Positions 1 through 8,525 of a stretch of DNA of 64,000 nt are shown here, in pieces (position 1 is the stretch's first letter; every line of letters begins with the position of its first letter). Origin of the DNA: an uncultured Methanolobus sp. (lineage in GTDB: Archaea; Halobacteriota; Methanosarcinia; Methanosarcinales; Methanosarcinaceae). The DNA is taken from positions 2,852,001 to 2,916,000 of the forward strand of contig NZ_OY762426.1 in the NCBI RefSeq assembly GCF_963665675.1, in the 5' to 3' direction. The position numbers and the translations under genes were made by a program. The notes beneath the pieces were generated by a model. The model was not told the origin of the DNA, did no database searches, and saw only the letters and a program-made list of their open reading frames with translations.

Positions 1-1
1 G

Positions 2-175
2 GAACTTACCGGACCGGAGGAGTATGCCGCTGCCTGGGAAAAGGTCGTTAAATGGCTGATTCAGAACAATCTTGAAATTGACATGTCAAGGGCAAGTTAT
101 GAAGTCTACCTGAACTCACCGGAAGAGCATCCGAAAGGACATCATATTGTAGATATCTGCATGCCGGTTAATTGA
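2..175 (+). CDS. C-terminal part of a GyrI-like effector-binding domain protein
   Basis: This reading frame is already open at the window edge and ends at TGA 173-175, so only the last 57 residues are visible. They contain a pattern typical of GyrI-like (AraC effector-binding) small-molecule domains: TGPEEYAAAWEKVVKWL, then YEVYLNSPEEHPKGHHIVDI and a final MPVN. Such domains bind hydrophobic ligands, alone or fused to a helix-turn-helix. Whether a DNA-binding domain lies upstream cannot be seen. A strong hairpin with a T tract follows the stop codon directly. Confidence 0.7.
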   Translation, partial: ELTGPEEYAAAWEKVVKWLIQNNLEIDMSRASYEVYLNSPEEHPKGHHIVDICMPVN

Positions 176-203
176 AAAGTATCATTGATACTTTCCTTTT
201 TTT
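176..203 (+). terminator. Hairpin-T terminator after the GyrI-like gene
   Basis: A perfect 9-bp inverted repeat AAAGTATCA / TGATACTTT (176-184 and 186-194) with a one-base loop is followed by a run of seven T. It begins right after the stop codon. This fits a transcription terminator for the upstream gene. Confidence 0.65.
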
Positions 204-210
204 CAGTGAC

Positions 211-440
211 AAAAAACAACCTGCAATCTAAAAACAAAGCAAGCGTCCGCCGAAGGCGGCACATTCCAATACTACTATGCAGAAGATTATTTTCAAAGAG
301 TATCGTACTTATGTAGAGAATTCTGCAGGAGTACGGAGAAGAAGGTATTCTGTAGTATTATGCTAATTATTTTATTAGGTCTTGTGGAAAAACGCCGGCT
401 TCGCCAGACCATCCAGGTTATTCATAATCTACAATGAATC
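211..440. repeat. Degenerate copy (copy A) of a MITE-like repeat family
   Basis: This segment matches the interior of two complete elements at 28649-28991 (same orientation) and 51039-51379 (opposite orientation). Shared blocks include CTGCAATCTAAAAACAAAG, the CCGCCGAAGGCGG hairpin, an AAAACGCCGGCTTCG block and GTTATTCAT. Copy A lacks the terminal GGCTC(T/A)GTAGAA repeats and any clear target duplication, so it appears truncated or decayed. No coding frame is evident. Confidence 0.75.
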
Positions 441-543
441 ATAATAAACGTAATTTGACAGCCAAATTATCCATATAACAGGCATTTTTCATCCATTCAA
501 ACTTTTTTATTCAGCCACAGGCAGACAAATACATTTACTAACC

Positions 544-551
544 TTTAAATA
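544..551 (+). promoter_or_regulatory. TATA box of the symporter operon
   Basis: TTTAAATA lies about 75 bases upstream of the ATG at 624 in otherwise non-coding sequence. It matches the archaeal TATA element and predicts a start near 570-575 and a leader of about 50 bases. GGAAGG precedes the ATG as a ribosome site. Confidence 0.5.
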
Positions 552-623
552 GAGTGTCATGTTAACAGTTGACACGTTAACAACTATCATTATTATTTAT
601 ACAAAATCTATGGAAGGACAAAA

Positions 624-749
624 ATGCTTGGAATAGATGACCCACAGATATGGCTGGCTTACATACTCTGTTTTGTAAGTGCCATTGGCTGCATTATCTA
701 TGGAGCCCTTAAATGGAACGATGATTCCGACGATGAAGAGGTGGACTAA
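624..749 (+). CDS. Symporter small accessory protein (41 aa)
   Basis: A 41-residue protein starts at ATG 624 after a GGAAGG ribosome site. Its TAA stop overlaps the next ATG (TAATG), so translation of the two genes is probably coupled. It begins MLGIDDPQIWLAYILCF, has one transmembrane helix (about residues 9-30) and ends in an acidic tail with several D and E residues. Small single-span proteins of this form precede SSS-family symporters in many methanogens and are thought to act as accessory subunits. The call rests on size, topology and the overlap. Confidence 0.8.
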   Translation: MLGIDDPQIWLAYILCFVSAIGCIIYGALKWNDDSDDEEVD

Positions 750-2332
750 TGGCACTCAGTACACCCGTTCTAGGAATAATTATACTTATATACCTCATGG
801 TGATCTTTTATCTTGGATGGCTTGGATACAAGAAAACAAAAGAAACCGAAGACTACATGGTAGCCGGAAGGAAGATACACCCATACATCCTGGCACTATC
901 TTACGGTGCTACATTTATCAGTACTTCAGCAATCATCGGTTTTGGTGGAGCTGCCGGTGCCCTTGGCATGGGACTTTTATGGCTTGCATTCATGAACATT
1001 TTTGTTGGAATATTCATCGCATTCGTAGTATTCGGTTCAAAAACCCGCCGTGTGGGACTTAACCTTGGTGCAGTCACATTCCCTGAACTTCTCGGAAGGC
1101 GTTTCCAGTCAAGGTTCATACAGGGATTTTCCGGAGCACTAATAGGTATATTCATGCCATTGTACGCTGGGATTGTACTTATCGGAGGAGCAAGATTCCT
1201 CGAATCAACCCTCAATATTAATTACGACATTGCAGTTCTTATTCTCACAATAATCGTAGCTGCATATGTAATCACAGGCGGGCTTATCGCTGTTATGTAC
1301 ACCGATGCCCTTCAGGGAACTCTCATGTTTATTGGCATGATATTCCTGCTGGTATTCACATATATCAAAATGGGAGGAGTCACTGCAGCCCACTCCGCAC
1401 TTACAGCTATGAACGACCTTGTTCCTGAAAGCCTCGCAGCCGGAGGACACCTGGGCTGGACATCCATGCCCGCATTCGGCACACCCATATGGTGGACACT
1501 GGTATCAACCCTTGTACTTGGCGTGGGAATCGGAGTAGTTGCACAGCCACAGCTTGCAGTCAGGTTCATGACAGTAAAGAACGACACAGCACTTAACAGG
1601 GCTGTACTCGTTGGTGGTCCTTTCATTCTCATGATGACAGGAGTAGCCTTCACAGTTGGCGCACTTTCAAATGCGTACTTCTATGACACGCTGGGGCAAA
1701 TATCAGTTGTCGTTGCAGGAGGGAACACAGACCTCATCATGCCGGAATTCATCAACAGTGCAATGCCAGATACTTTTGTAGTTCTGTTCATGCTGACCCT
1801 GCTGGCAGCGGCGATGTCAACCCTCAGTTCACAGTTCCACACAATGGGAACCTCAATAGGACATGACTTTTATCGTGAATTCATCAAAAAGGGAGAGCTT
1901 GGCCAGACCATCAACATAACAAGAGCAGCAATAGCATTCACAATCCTTGCAAGTGTTATACTGGCATATGTACTTCCAATCAGTATTATCGCCCGTGCAA
2001 CAGCAATATTCTTCGGACTTTGTGCAGCAGCATTCCTGCCAATGTACACTGGAGCTCTTTTCTGGAAACGTATGACAAAGGAAGGTGCAGTTGCAAGCCT
2101 GCTTGTCGGTACTTTCAGCAGTCTGTTCTGGCTTACATTTGTGCATAAATCAGAAGCAGTGCCACTGGGAATCAGTAAGGCAATCTTTGGTGTTGACACC
2201 ATACTCACAGGGACCTGGACAGTTGTAGATCCAATACTGGTAGCTACACCAATTGCATTTGTTGTAGCTATTGTTGTCAGTCTCATGACAAAGCCAACAC
2301 CACAGGAACACCTTGATGTCTGCTATAAGTAA
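749..2332 (+). CDS. Sodium:solute symporter family (SSS) transporter
   Basis: This is a 527-residue polytopic membrane protein with about 13 hydrophobic helices, the usual size of the SSS (SLC5/PutP-like) family. Early features include GWLGYKKTKETEDYMVAGR, the typical start of TM1-TM2, and glycine-rich ISTSAIIGFGG. A later MLTLLAAAMSTLSSQF segment resembles the sodium-site helix 8 of the family. It imports an organic solute with sodium; the substrate cannot be told from sequence. It starts on the stop codon of the small accessory protein. A hairpin with a T tract follows at 2365. Confidence 0.9.
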   Translation: MALSTPVLGIIILIYLMVIFYLGWLGYKKTKETEDYMVAGRKIHPYILALSYGATFISTSAIIGFGGAAGALGMGLLWLAFMNIFVGIFIAFVVFGSKTRRVGLNLGAVTFPELLGRRFQSRFIQGFSGALIGIFMPLYAGIVLIGGARFLESTLNINYDIAVLILTIIVAAYVITGGLIAVMYTDALQGTLMFIGMIFLLVFTYIKMGGVTAAHSALTAMNDLVPESLAAGGHLGWTSMPAFGTPIWWTLVSTLVLGVGIGVVAQPQLAVRFMTVKNDTALNRAVLVGGPFILMMTGVAFTVGALSNAYFYDTLGQISVVVAGGNTDLIMPEFINSAMPDTFVVLFMLTLLAAAMSTLSSQFHTMGTSIGHDFYREFIKKGELGQTINITRAAIAFTILASVILAYVLPISIIARATAIFFGLCAAAFLPMYTGALFWKRMTKEGAVASLLVGTFSSLFWLTFVHKSEAVPLGISKAIFGVDTILTGTWTVVDPILVATPIAFVVAIVVSLMTKPTPQEHLDVCYK

Positions 2333-2364
2333 CAGAAAAATAGAGAAATAATTAATCCAAAACC

Positions 2365-2393
2365 GGGCATCGATTGCCCACACTTCTTTTTTT
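2365..2393. terminator. Hairpin-T terminator between convergent genes
   Basis: GGGCA / TGCCC with loop TCGAT (2365-2379) is followed by an eight-T tract near 2386-2393. It lies between the symporter stop and the convergent histidine kinase stop. Confidence 0.5.
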
Positions 2394-2410
2394 GTTCAAT
2401 CCGAACTGAT

Positions 2411-3733
2411 TCAGTCAGCCTGATAAAACAAATTATCCTCTGGAATCATTAGTGGCAAATCGATATGGAAGGTCGATCCTTCATTCATTCTGCTCTCCAC
2501 CCGGATATTCCCGTTGTGACAATTTATAATCCTCTGACAGATATTAAGTCCCAGACCTACACCTGAATAATTTCTCGTCAATGAACTGTCGGCCTGATAG
2601 AATTCCTCAAATACCCGGGAAATATCCTCTTTGAGGATACCTATTCCATTGTCTCTGATACTTATGCACAAACGACCCTGTTCCTGACGGGCAGATATGG
2701 ATATTGTACTGCCTGCCGGAGAGAATTTTATTGCATTGTCCAGCAGATAACTCAATGCATGGAAAAGCTTTTTACTGTCACCCATAATGGATGGCATGTT
2801 TTCAGGAAATTCTGTCTGTAACTTCAGATTCTTTTCTTTTATTGCACGTGCGGACTGCATTAAAGTTGTTTCCACAATATCAGAGAAGTTCAGGGGAAGG
2901 AAATCATATGTGTGAGCAGAGTGATCCATATCAATATACTGCAGAGAGTCAACAATCCTTTCAAGTTTGTTAATGCTAAGAAGAGATTTGTCAAGAGCAT
3001 CGGCCTGCTCACTGCAGACCGGACCCAGGATGCCATCATAGAGAAGTTCATTGTAACCTTTAATAATGGAAAGAGGAGTTCTGACTTCATGACTGAATAT
3101 GGATATAAGTTCCTTTTTCATCCGATCAAAAGAACTAAGTTTTTTCCGGCAGGAAGAAAGTTCTTTTTCATAATTGATAAGACCTGTTTCACATTCCCTG
3201 AGTTTTAAAGTAAGCTTGCCGGCATTCACAAGCAAATCAAGGACCTTTCCTGTACGCGATACAAGCATCTCCACTTCAGAATATGAGAGTAATGGCACAT
3301 CACCTACCACTCCCTTACAACCGGAGTCATGTTCCGGGATGAACGGGCCAATGTGCACAGAAACAATATGCTTGCCCTCAAAAACAAAAGGAAGCAATGC
3401 ATGTGCCAGATCATGGCTGCATTTGTACAAGCAATAATGATTTTTCTTATGTTCACCGTCTATTCCATATTCAGTATTTCCTTCTCTTTTTATTCCTTCT
3501 GCGCAAACAGGAGAAAAGGAAAAGTCTTCCGGAGAAAACAGATCACCCGATATTAAACAGTTCATCCCACTATTTTCATCACCACATGGGACAGAATGAA
3601 TTCCTGATGTGAACAAAATCATCGTATTCAGAGGATCAACTATAGTACATGATATACTGTAATCCTTGCACAAACTATCCATGAGTTCACATAGTTCTTC
3701 CATATTTACAAGGTCAGTAAAGCTATACTCCAT
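2411..3733 (-). CDS. PocR-domain sensor histidine kinase
   Basis: The open frame extends to 3967, but residues before MEYSFTDLVN look non-coding, so the start is taken at ATG 3733 (440 aa). Residues 5-170 form a PocR-like ligand-sensing domain with clustered cysteines and the block FEGKHIVSVHIGPF. A coiled linker follows, then a HisKA domain with the H box FSHEVRTPLSIIKGY (His215). The HATPase domain has the N box LLDNAIKFSP and G boxes RDNGIGI and GVGLGLNICQRI. It is a soluble kinase with no membrane segment. No response regulator is adjacent, so the partner is unknown. PocR domains usually sense small hydrocarbon-derived ligands. Confidence 0.88.
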   Translation of the reverse strand: MEYSFTDLVNMEELCELMDSLCKDYSISCTIVDPLNTMILFTSGIHSVPCGDENSGMNCLISGDLFSPEDFSFSPVCAEGIKREGNTEYGIDGEHKKNHYCLYKCSHDLAHALLPFVFEGKHIVSVHIGPFIPEHDSGCKGVVGDVPLLSYSEVEMLVSRTGKVLDLLVNAGKLTLKLRECETGLINYEKELSSCRKKLSSFDRMKKELISIFSHEVRTPLSIIKGYNELLYDGILGPVCSEQADALDKSLLSINKLERIVDSLQYIDMDHSAHTYDFLPLNFSDIVETTLMQSARAIKEKNLKLQTEFPENMPSIMGDSKKLFHALSYLLDNAIKFSPAGSTISISARQEQGRLCISIRDNGIGILKEDISRVFEEFYQADSSLTRNYSGVGLGLNICQRIINCHNGNIRVESRMNEGSTFHIDLPLMIPEDNLFYQAD

Positions 3734-3810
3734 AGTTGTCACTACCCAATACTTATAGCTGCCAGTTAGAAAAGCAACTTCTGCGTATTTCGTTGTCTTA
3801 ACTACGCAAT

Positions 3811-3824
3811 CATATATATAATAA
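3811..3824 (-). promoter_or_regulatory. Possible TATA element of the PocR kinase gene
   Basis: An alternating TA stretch (CATATATATAATAA on the + strand) lies about 80 bases upstream of the chosen kinase start. The flanks are very AT-rich, so the exact position is uncertain. Confidence 0.35.
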
Positions 3825-3993
3825 TAAGAAACATAGTTATATATTGTATAAGAATTGTTATAATGCGTATTAACAATTATCATATTGCCAAATGGATTAA
3901 ATACTAAAAGATTGCACAAACACCTCTTGATACCCCAGATCCATGCGGCACATGAGTTCACCTGCAAATCAGAATAGAAAATAGCTGATCATA

Positions 3994-4064
3994 TAGGCAA
4001 AAGCCGTATGACGAGAACTAGAGGGGATATATTTTATAAATAAATGTAACTCGACTTTTGCCTA
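3994..4064. repeat. Long-spaced 10-bp inverted repeat in the intergenic gap
   Basis: TAGGCAAAAG (3994-4003) and CTTTTGCCTA (4055-4064) are perfect complements. Short inner pairs (CGAG/CTCG) would extend the stem with bulges. The loop holds a TATA-like TATTTTATAAATAAA. The whole 3734-4141 gap has no gene I can support. The element could be an operator pair or a structured RNA. Confidence 0.5.
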
Positions 4065-4141
4065 ACAGTTCTTCGACATAATCAAATATAAACCTATCCG
4101 TAGTATATAAATGAAGATCGAAATAATTTATAACTATACTG

Positions 4142-4837
4142 TTATAAAAACACGGGGCAGTCAATTTCCATAATAATTACATCTGCATCAGACACTGTTT
4201 TTACATAACCCGCAAAAACCTGTGGGTCCTGAGAGATAACACCAAAGGTATTGTAATGCATTGGTACAACCGTTTTGGGGCGCAACATCTCCACAGCCAG
4301 TGCGGCGTCTTCAGGGCCCATGGTATAGCGGCCTCCGATCGGAAGAATTGCAACATCAGGGCTATAAAGCCTGGAAATTAGCTCCATATCACCAAAAAGA
4401 CCCGTGTCTCCTGCATGGTATACTGATCTTTCACCTGCCTTTATGATAAATCCGGCAGCTCTGCCACCATCAATCTCCCTTCCTGCCTCATCAATGGAAG
4501 AAGAATGCCTGGCATCTGTCATTGTGAAACTCAGGTCCCCGATCTTTACTGTCCCGCCTATATTCATACCTTCGGTTTTCGCATCTTTTGATTTCAGGTA
4601 CTTAGACAGTTCATGTATGCAAACCACTGTGCACCCTGTTCTTTTAGCAATCTCCACAGTATCGCCCAGATGATCGTTATGTCCGTGAGTAACTGCGATA
4701 ATATCCGGGTAAAGTTCATCTGCTTTGACTTTTGCCGACGGATTTCCTGTTATGAAAGGATCAATCAAAACCATGGTACCTGCCACATCTATCCTGAAAC
4801 AGGAATGACCAAGCCAGGTAAGTACAAAATTATCCAT
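4142..4837 (-). CDS. UPF0173-type metal-dependent hydrolase (metallo-beta-lactamase fold)
   Basis: This is a 231-residue protein with the N-terminal LTWLGHSCFRI block and the metal-binding THGHNDHLGD motif (HxHxDH) near residue 50. A later VYHAGDTGLFGDM block and a C-terminal VPMHYNTF supply further metal ligands. Length and motif order match the UPF0173 family of small MBL-fold hydrolases, whose substrates are not defined. It is transcribed divergently from the DUF2117 gene with an 81-bp shared upstream region. Confidence 0.88.
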   Translation of the reverse strand: MDNFVLTWLGHSCFRIDVAGTMVLIDPFITGNPSAKVKADELYPDIIAVTHGHNDHLGDTVEIAKRTGCTVVCIHELSKYLKSKDAKTEGMNIGGTVKIGDLSFTMTDARHSSSIDEAGREIDGGRAAGFIIKAGERSVYHAGDTGLFGDMELISRLYSPDVAILPIGGRYTMGPEDAALAVEMLRPKTVVPMHYNTFGVISQDPQVFAGYVKTVSDADVIIMEIDCPVFL

Positions 4838-4918
4838 GGGACAAAAACAGTATTGCAGAATAAGAGTCTATCGACAGAAGCGGTAATAAATTTAAGCCAC
4901 TAAACAAAATAAGCATCC

Positions 4919-6061
4919 ATGGAAATAGGTATAGTTGTGCATGGGCCCGATGTTGTGGATTCGGGAATGGCGGCAAAAGTCATTGATAAGATCGGGGCAC
5001 TTGGAAACATTTCTGCTGTCATGGCAGGAACTATCGGAAAAACGGCTGTCCTTGATGCACACCTTGAGAATATAATAGATATGAGTAAAAGTCTGAAGCC
5101 CAGCAAATGTATTGAAGATTTTTTTATCACAAAAGACCTGATCATCCTGCTGAATCATGGTAAGACAACTGAAAACGGCCTTCTTTTTGCAAATATCGTT
5201 GTTTCAAGGATAAAAGACAGAAACACTAAACCGCTGGTGCAGATTGAACGTCCGGATTTGTCCGACGGAAAAGTTATACCATGGAACAATCAGTCTGTTG
5301 ACATGGCCATAAAAATATCAAAAATGTTTGAGATGGAGCTCGAAAATGTGCCGGAACTAGTCACACCAATAAGTATTGAAGACCATGGACACCGCATCAT
5401 CAGGAATGTATATGGTGTACACACCGGAGAAATGATAATGGTCAACGGAATAATTGTAGGATTTGCAGAATCCGAAGATATCCGTATCATAAGTGAGAAT
5501 GGTTTCATCCGGGAAATCCATGGTGCCAGAATAAAAGAACATGGTCTGGAAAAACTTCACGGATATAATCACAGAATCCCAATTGATCTGCGCAAATGCT
5601 GGGTCAAGAGCGGAGCTCTGAGAAGCAGCAACTTTACTGTCCCCAGGAAAGAAACTGGTCCCGAAAGAATTTCAGAACATATCGGAAAAACAGGAAAAAT
5701 AAGAGCTGTTATCATCGACCACGAAGCTGAAAAGACATTTGAACTGATAGGCGATGCGGATATTGCAGTTACCATTGGTGATGACACAACAGATATTGCT
5801 GCCGATATACTCTACAGGCTCAGGATACCCATAATAGGAATCACTGACGGGGATATCGACGGGTTTTCACATTTGAAGCACAAATACCCGGGTTCTGTTG
5901 TGATACGCCTGAAACCGGGAAATGATGATAAAATAGGGAAAAAAATTCGTGAGACATTTTTTGACGGAAAAGCAATTGCTGATTTTAAATCGATTACTAT
6001 ACTAAAGAACAATATATTCGAATTGTCGAAAAAATTCATCATTTTTAGCACAGATTATTAA
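4919..6061 (+). CDS. DUF2117 family protein (methanogen-conserved)
   Basis: A 380-residue soluble protein starting MEIGIVVHGPDVVDSG. The N-terminal third (GIVVHGPDVVDSGMA, AVMAGTIGKTAVLDAHLE) resembles a Rossmann-like domain of methanogen DUF2117 proteins. The C-terminal part (about residues 255-365) has VIIDHEAEKTFELIGDA and VTIGDDTTDIAADILYR, then PIIGITDGDIDGF. No enzyme function is established that I can name. It is monocistronic, with a divergent hydrolase upstream and a new promoter downstream. I am confident it is a real gene, less so of the family label. Confidence 0.75.
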   Translation: MEIGIVVHGPDVVDSGMAAKVIDKIGALGNISAVMAGTIGKTAVLDAHLENIIDMSKSLKPSKCIEDFFITKDLIILLNHGKTTENGLLFANIVVSRIKDRNTKPLVQIERPDLSDGKVIPWNNQSVDMAIKISKMFEMELENVPELVTPISIEDHGHRIIRNVYGVHTGEMIMVNGIIVGFAESEDIRIISENGFIREIHGARIKEHGLEKLHGYNHRIPIDLRKCWVKSGALRSSNFTVPRKETGPERISEHIGKTGKIRAVIIDHEAEKTFELIGDADIAVTIGDDTTDIAADILYRLRIPIIGITDGDIDGFSHLKHKYPGSVVIRLKPGNDDKIGKKIRETFFDGKAIADFKSITILKNNIFELSKKFIIFSTDY

Positions 6062-6093
6062 TTATTATCTGCTTTAAATTTGCGCATATATAA

Positions 6094-6138
6094 CTTTAAA
6101 TATAATAATGTCTTATTAGGATTAGAGCTCATTAGAGC
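6094..6138 (+). promoter_or_regulatory. TATA box followed by a tandem ATTAGAGC operator-like repeat
   Basis: CTTTAAATATAA (6094-6105) is a good TATA element. The sequence ATTAGAGC occurs at 6121-6128 and again at 6131-6138, exactly 10 bp apart, across the predicted transcription start. One helical turn of spacing suggests a dimeric DNA-binding site, possibly for the HTH protein encoded just downstream. Confidence 0.5.
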
Positions 6139-6159
6139 ATAACGTAATAAGGGGTTATT

Positions 6160-6540
6160 ATGAAAGACTTTGAAGTAAAGATACTTGATGACACAGACTA
6201 TAAGTTCATAGAAGCACTGAAAAGCCTGGGAATGTCCAGGAATGTAGCAACCACGCTTACATATCTTTCAAACGTGGAAGAAGCATCCTCCCAGGAGATT
6301 GAAATGAGCACAGGTCTGAGACAGCCAGAAGTAAGCGTTGCCATGAGGCACATGCGTGAAAGGAACTGGATTGATATCCACAACAAGAAAGCAGTCGGAA
6401 AAGGCAGACCTACAAAGATCTACAGGCTTTCCGCTCCGGTTGAAGATATCATCAAACACTATGAACAGAAGATCATAGAAGACACAAAGACAACGATGGA
6501 TGCCATCACTAAACTTAAGGACATTACAAAAAGAATGTAA
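6160..6540 (+). CDS. Winged-HTH transcriptional regulator (126 aa)
   Basis: A 126-residue protein preceded by an AAGGGGTTATT ribosome site. Residues 16-95 form a MarR/TrmB-like winged helix: SLGMSRNVATTLTYLSN, then SSQEIEMSTGLRQPEVSVAM (recognition helix) and a GKGRPTKIYRL wing. The last 30 residues form a charged helix suited to dimerisation. It is probably a local or autoregulator, since paired direct repeats sit at its own predicted transcription start. Its target genes are unknown. Confidence 0.82.
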   Translation: MKDFEVKILDDTDYKFIEALKSLGMSRNVATTLTYLSNVEEASSQEIEMSTGLRQPEVSVAMRHMRERNWIDIHNKKAVGKGRPTKIYRLSAPVEDIIKHYEQKIIEDTKTTMDAITKLKDITKRM

Positions 6541-6565
6541 TTTTTTTAAGTGTGTCCGGTCTAAA

Positions 6566-6778
6566 TCATCCCTGTGAAGCAATACACACAATGGTTAATT
6601 TGCCGGGCACAACAATTCCATCAATCGGAACAGCTTTTTTATCTTTTAAAATAAGGACAGTTTCCTGGTTTATACCAAGAATGTCCAGAACGTTTTCATA
6701 AGTAGTGTCAACCGGAACAGTCAGTTCTTTACCTGAAAGGTCCGAATTGACAAGTTCTATATCAAGTGTTATTGTCAC
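6566..6778 (-). CDS. MoaD/ThiS-family ubiquitin-like protein
   Basis: A 70-residue protein starting at GTG 6778, which overlaps the stop of the upstream small gene (GTGA). It has a beta-grasp pattern: ELTVPVDTTYENVLDILG, then VLILKDKKAVPIDGIV and GKLTIVCIASQG at the end. ThiS/MoaD and archaeal SAMP modifiers normally end in GG; here the last residues are SQG. It may therefore be a sulfur carrier or modifier with a variant tail, or a non-conjugated relative. It forms a two-gene operon with the 41-aa protein. Confidence 0.7.
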   Translation of the reverse strand: MTITLDIELVNSDLSGKELTVPVDTTYENVLDILGINQETVLILKDKKAVPIDGIVVPGKLTIVCIASQG

Positions 6779-6900
6779 TCTTGCAACTCACCGTCCGTGG
6801 ATCTTAAATCTTTGAGGTTTTCCTGTATAAGCTTTGCATCTAGTTCTTCGTATTTCTTTTCACCTTTACGTTCATAGTCTCTTTTATGGAAATTTGACAT
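6775..6900 (-). CDS. Small conserved-looking charged protein (41 aa)
   Basis: A 41-residue frame starts at ATG 6900, eight bases after a TCGAGGTG ribosome site, and its TGA overlaps the GTG start of the ubiquitin-like gene. The protein is highly charged (FHKRDYERKGEKKYEELDA...) and probably helical. I do not recognise a family. The good ribosome site and the overlap support a real gene co-expressed with the beta-grasp protein, perhaps as its partner. Confidence 0.6.
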   Translation of the reverse strand: MSNFHKRDYERKGEKKYEELDAKLIQENLKDLRSTDGELQE

Positions 6901-7102
6901 ACGAAAACACCTCGAATAAAATCTGCTACAATAAGTATTAACCTTTTCGGGAAAAAGGTGAACTGCACAAAAAACTGGGCATATAGGGATATATATAAAA
7001 CAGAATAAATAGAACATGGTAACAATTAGAAAGATATAAATTCTATCTGGTACAGTATAATTATACATCGCAAACAATAAAATAATAGCGGCAAAGATAG
7101 AG

Positions 7103-7780
7103 ATGAGTAATAATAAGCATGAAAGAACACTTATAGAACTTCTTGCTGTGCTCGGGGGAAAAAGCTCAGTTTTTTGCTATAAGGAGGGGGTACTGGCAGC
7201 AAACCTTGTGACAATGATCACACAGGAAATGGAAAAAGGTTATAAACTTCCTGTGATCAGAATATGCTGGAACGAGAACGAACTGGACAATGAGATGTTG
7301 ACCGACAATACAAGCTCATTCTATATTTTCAGGAACTTCACCACTGCACTGATCAGGATAGAAAAACTGATCTCCCGGGAAAAACACCTGATAATGATAT
7401 CTGACATAAGCAACCTTGGATCAGAGCAGAACTCGCGTCCATATATGCGTTTTCTGTCAATACTCCTGCGCAAGAACAAGGAATATGGGAGTACCCTGGT
7501 AACCCTGGTTGATAAGGAATGCAGGAACCCATTGGTGAAAGCTGAACTTGTCCCTCATTTCAGGAATTGTTTTATAATCGCGGAAGGAAGAATAGCAAAA
7601 GACAACGACAGGCTTGCAGACATAAGATATTCAATAAAAAGTGGCAAGCTTTACCTTGAACCATATCTTCCGGATGATGTCAATAAAATAAAAGAGATCT
7701 TCAGTCTCACACCTGAAGAAAAAAAGGAACTGGACCGAATAGTTGGCCAGAGTCTTGAAGAATACAGAACATCAATGTAA
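7103..7780 (+). CDS. RecA/KaiC-superfamily-like protein without a Walker A motif
   Basis: A 225-residue soluble protein of uncertain family. The layout resembles a RecA-like fold: a strand near residue 50 (LPVIRICWNENEL), a Walker-B-like strand LIMISDISNLG near 113, then GSTLVTLVDKEC and a C-terminal strand pair GRIAKDNDRL / YSIKSGKLYLEPY. No P-loop is present at the N-terminus (GGKSSVFCYKEG occupies that place). It may be a degenerate, non-ATP-binding relative of the KaiC-like protein at 9095. It is convergent with the ParA gene. Confidence 0.5.
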   Translation: MSNNKHERTLIELLAVLGGKSSVFCYKEGVLAANLVTMITQEMEKGYKLPVIRICWNENELDNEMLTDNTSSFYIFRNFTTALIRIEKLISREKHLIMISDISNLGSEQNSRPYMRFLSILLRKNKEYGSTLVTLVDKECRNPLVKAELVPHFRNCFIIAEGRIAKDNDRLADIRYSIKSGKLYLEPYLPDDVNKIKEIFSLTPEEKKELDRIVGQSLEEYRTSM

Positions 7781-7793
7781 ATATTTATTCTGT

Positions 7794-8525
7794 CTACTTA
7801 ACAAGCATTTCTGATATCTTTTTTAATTGCATACAGTAGTCACATCCGGGGTCATCCTGCATTGCAATTTTTCGGGACCATGTTTTTGCAACATAGTCGT
7901 CGTATGCGATGAGTCCTAAAAGCTCCGTACCCAGCTTATCACTGAAGTCAGACACAATGGACATTATATCATCTCTTTTTTCAGCCGGTATCCTGTTAAA
8001 CAGAAGAGTTGCATGTGTTTCCAGCTTTGCTGACATGCTGGACAGTACATAGGTTCCCCTGATATCCTGAATATCAATGGTTGAAACAATTACTGCCTTG
8101 TCAACAAGATTCATTGTCAGGAGACTGGACTTGTTAATACCTGGGCTGCAGTCAAAGAGAAAATGATCGATATCAAACTTCTCTCCGAGTTTTTTAATCA
8201 GGCCAAGTAATTTGTCCCTGGCTTCACCAGGTGTGTTAAACATGGCAGAGATGTCCTCTTCGCAGGCTTTCGAAGGAACTATATAGACATCAGTATCTTC
8301 ATATTTGTAAACGACATCTTCTGCACTGCAAACGCCCTGCAGAAAATCAATAAGTGTCATATCATATCTTATATCAAATAAAGAATGCAGACCCGGGCCA
8401 TTGACATCAGTATCAATTATACATACTTTACTCCCTTTTTGAGAGAGCATGACCCCCAGATTACCCACAAATGTAGTTTTGCCTGTACCACCTTTATAAG
8501 AATGAAAACTCAGAAGCATTTTCAT
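7794..8525 (-). CDS. ParA/MinD-family ATPase
   Basis: A 243-residue protein with the deviant Walker A motif SYKGGTGKTTFVGNLG at its N-terminus, DTDVNGPGLHSLF (switch I) and DHFLFDCSPGINKSSL (Walker B/switch II). This is the MinD/ParA/SIMIBI layout of dimerising ATPases used in positioning or partition. ATG 8525 overlaps the stop of the upstream HTH gene (TGATG), so the two are translationally coupled. No ParB or plasmid origin is near, so it more likely positions a cell structure or acts as a MinD-like regulator. That role is inferred. Confidence 0.85.
   Translation of the reverse strand: MKMLLSFHSYKGGTGKTTFVGNLGVMLSQKGSKVCIIDTDVNGPGLHSLFDIRYDMTLIDFLQGVCSAEDVVYKYEDTDVYIVPSKACEEDISAMFNTPGEARDKLLGLIKKLGEKFDIDHFLFDCSPGINKSSLLTMNLVDKAVIVSTIDIQDIRGTYVLSSMSAKLETHATLLFNRIPAEKRDDIMSIVSDFSDKLGTELLGLIAYDDYVAKTWSRKIAMQDDPGCDYCMQLKKISEMLVK

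Noticed and set aside
679..1062. A 127-codon frame overlapping the symporter start
   Set aside because: It lies in another frame of the symporter and small accessory genes and has no family-like pattern.
3734..3967. N-terminal extension of the PocR kinase by 78 codons
   Set aside because: The extension is rich in Tyr, Asn and Cys without domain pattern, and the family start fits ATG 3733.
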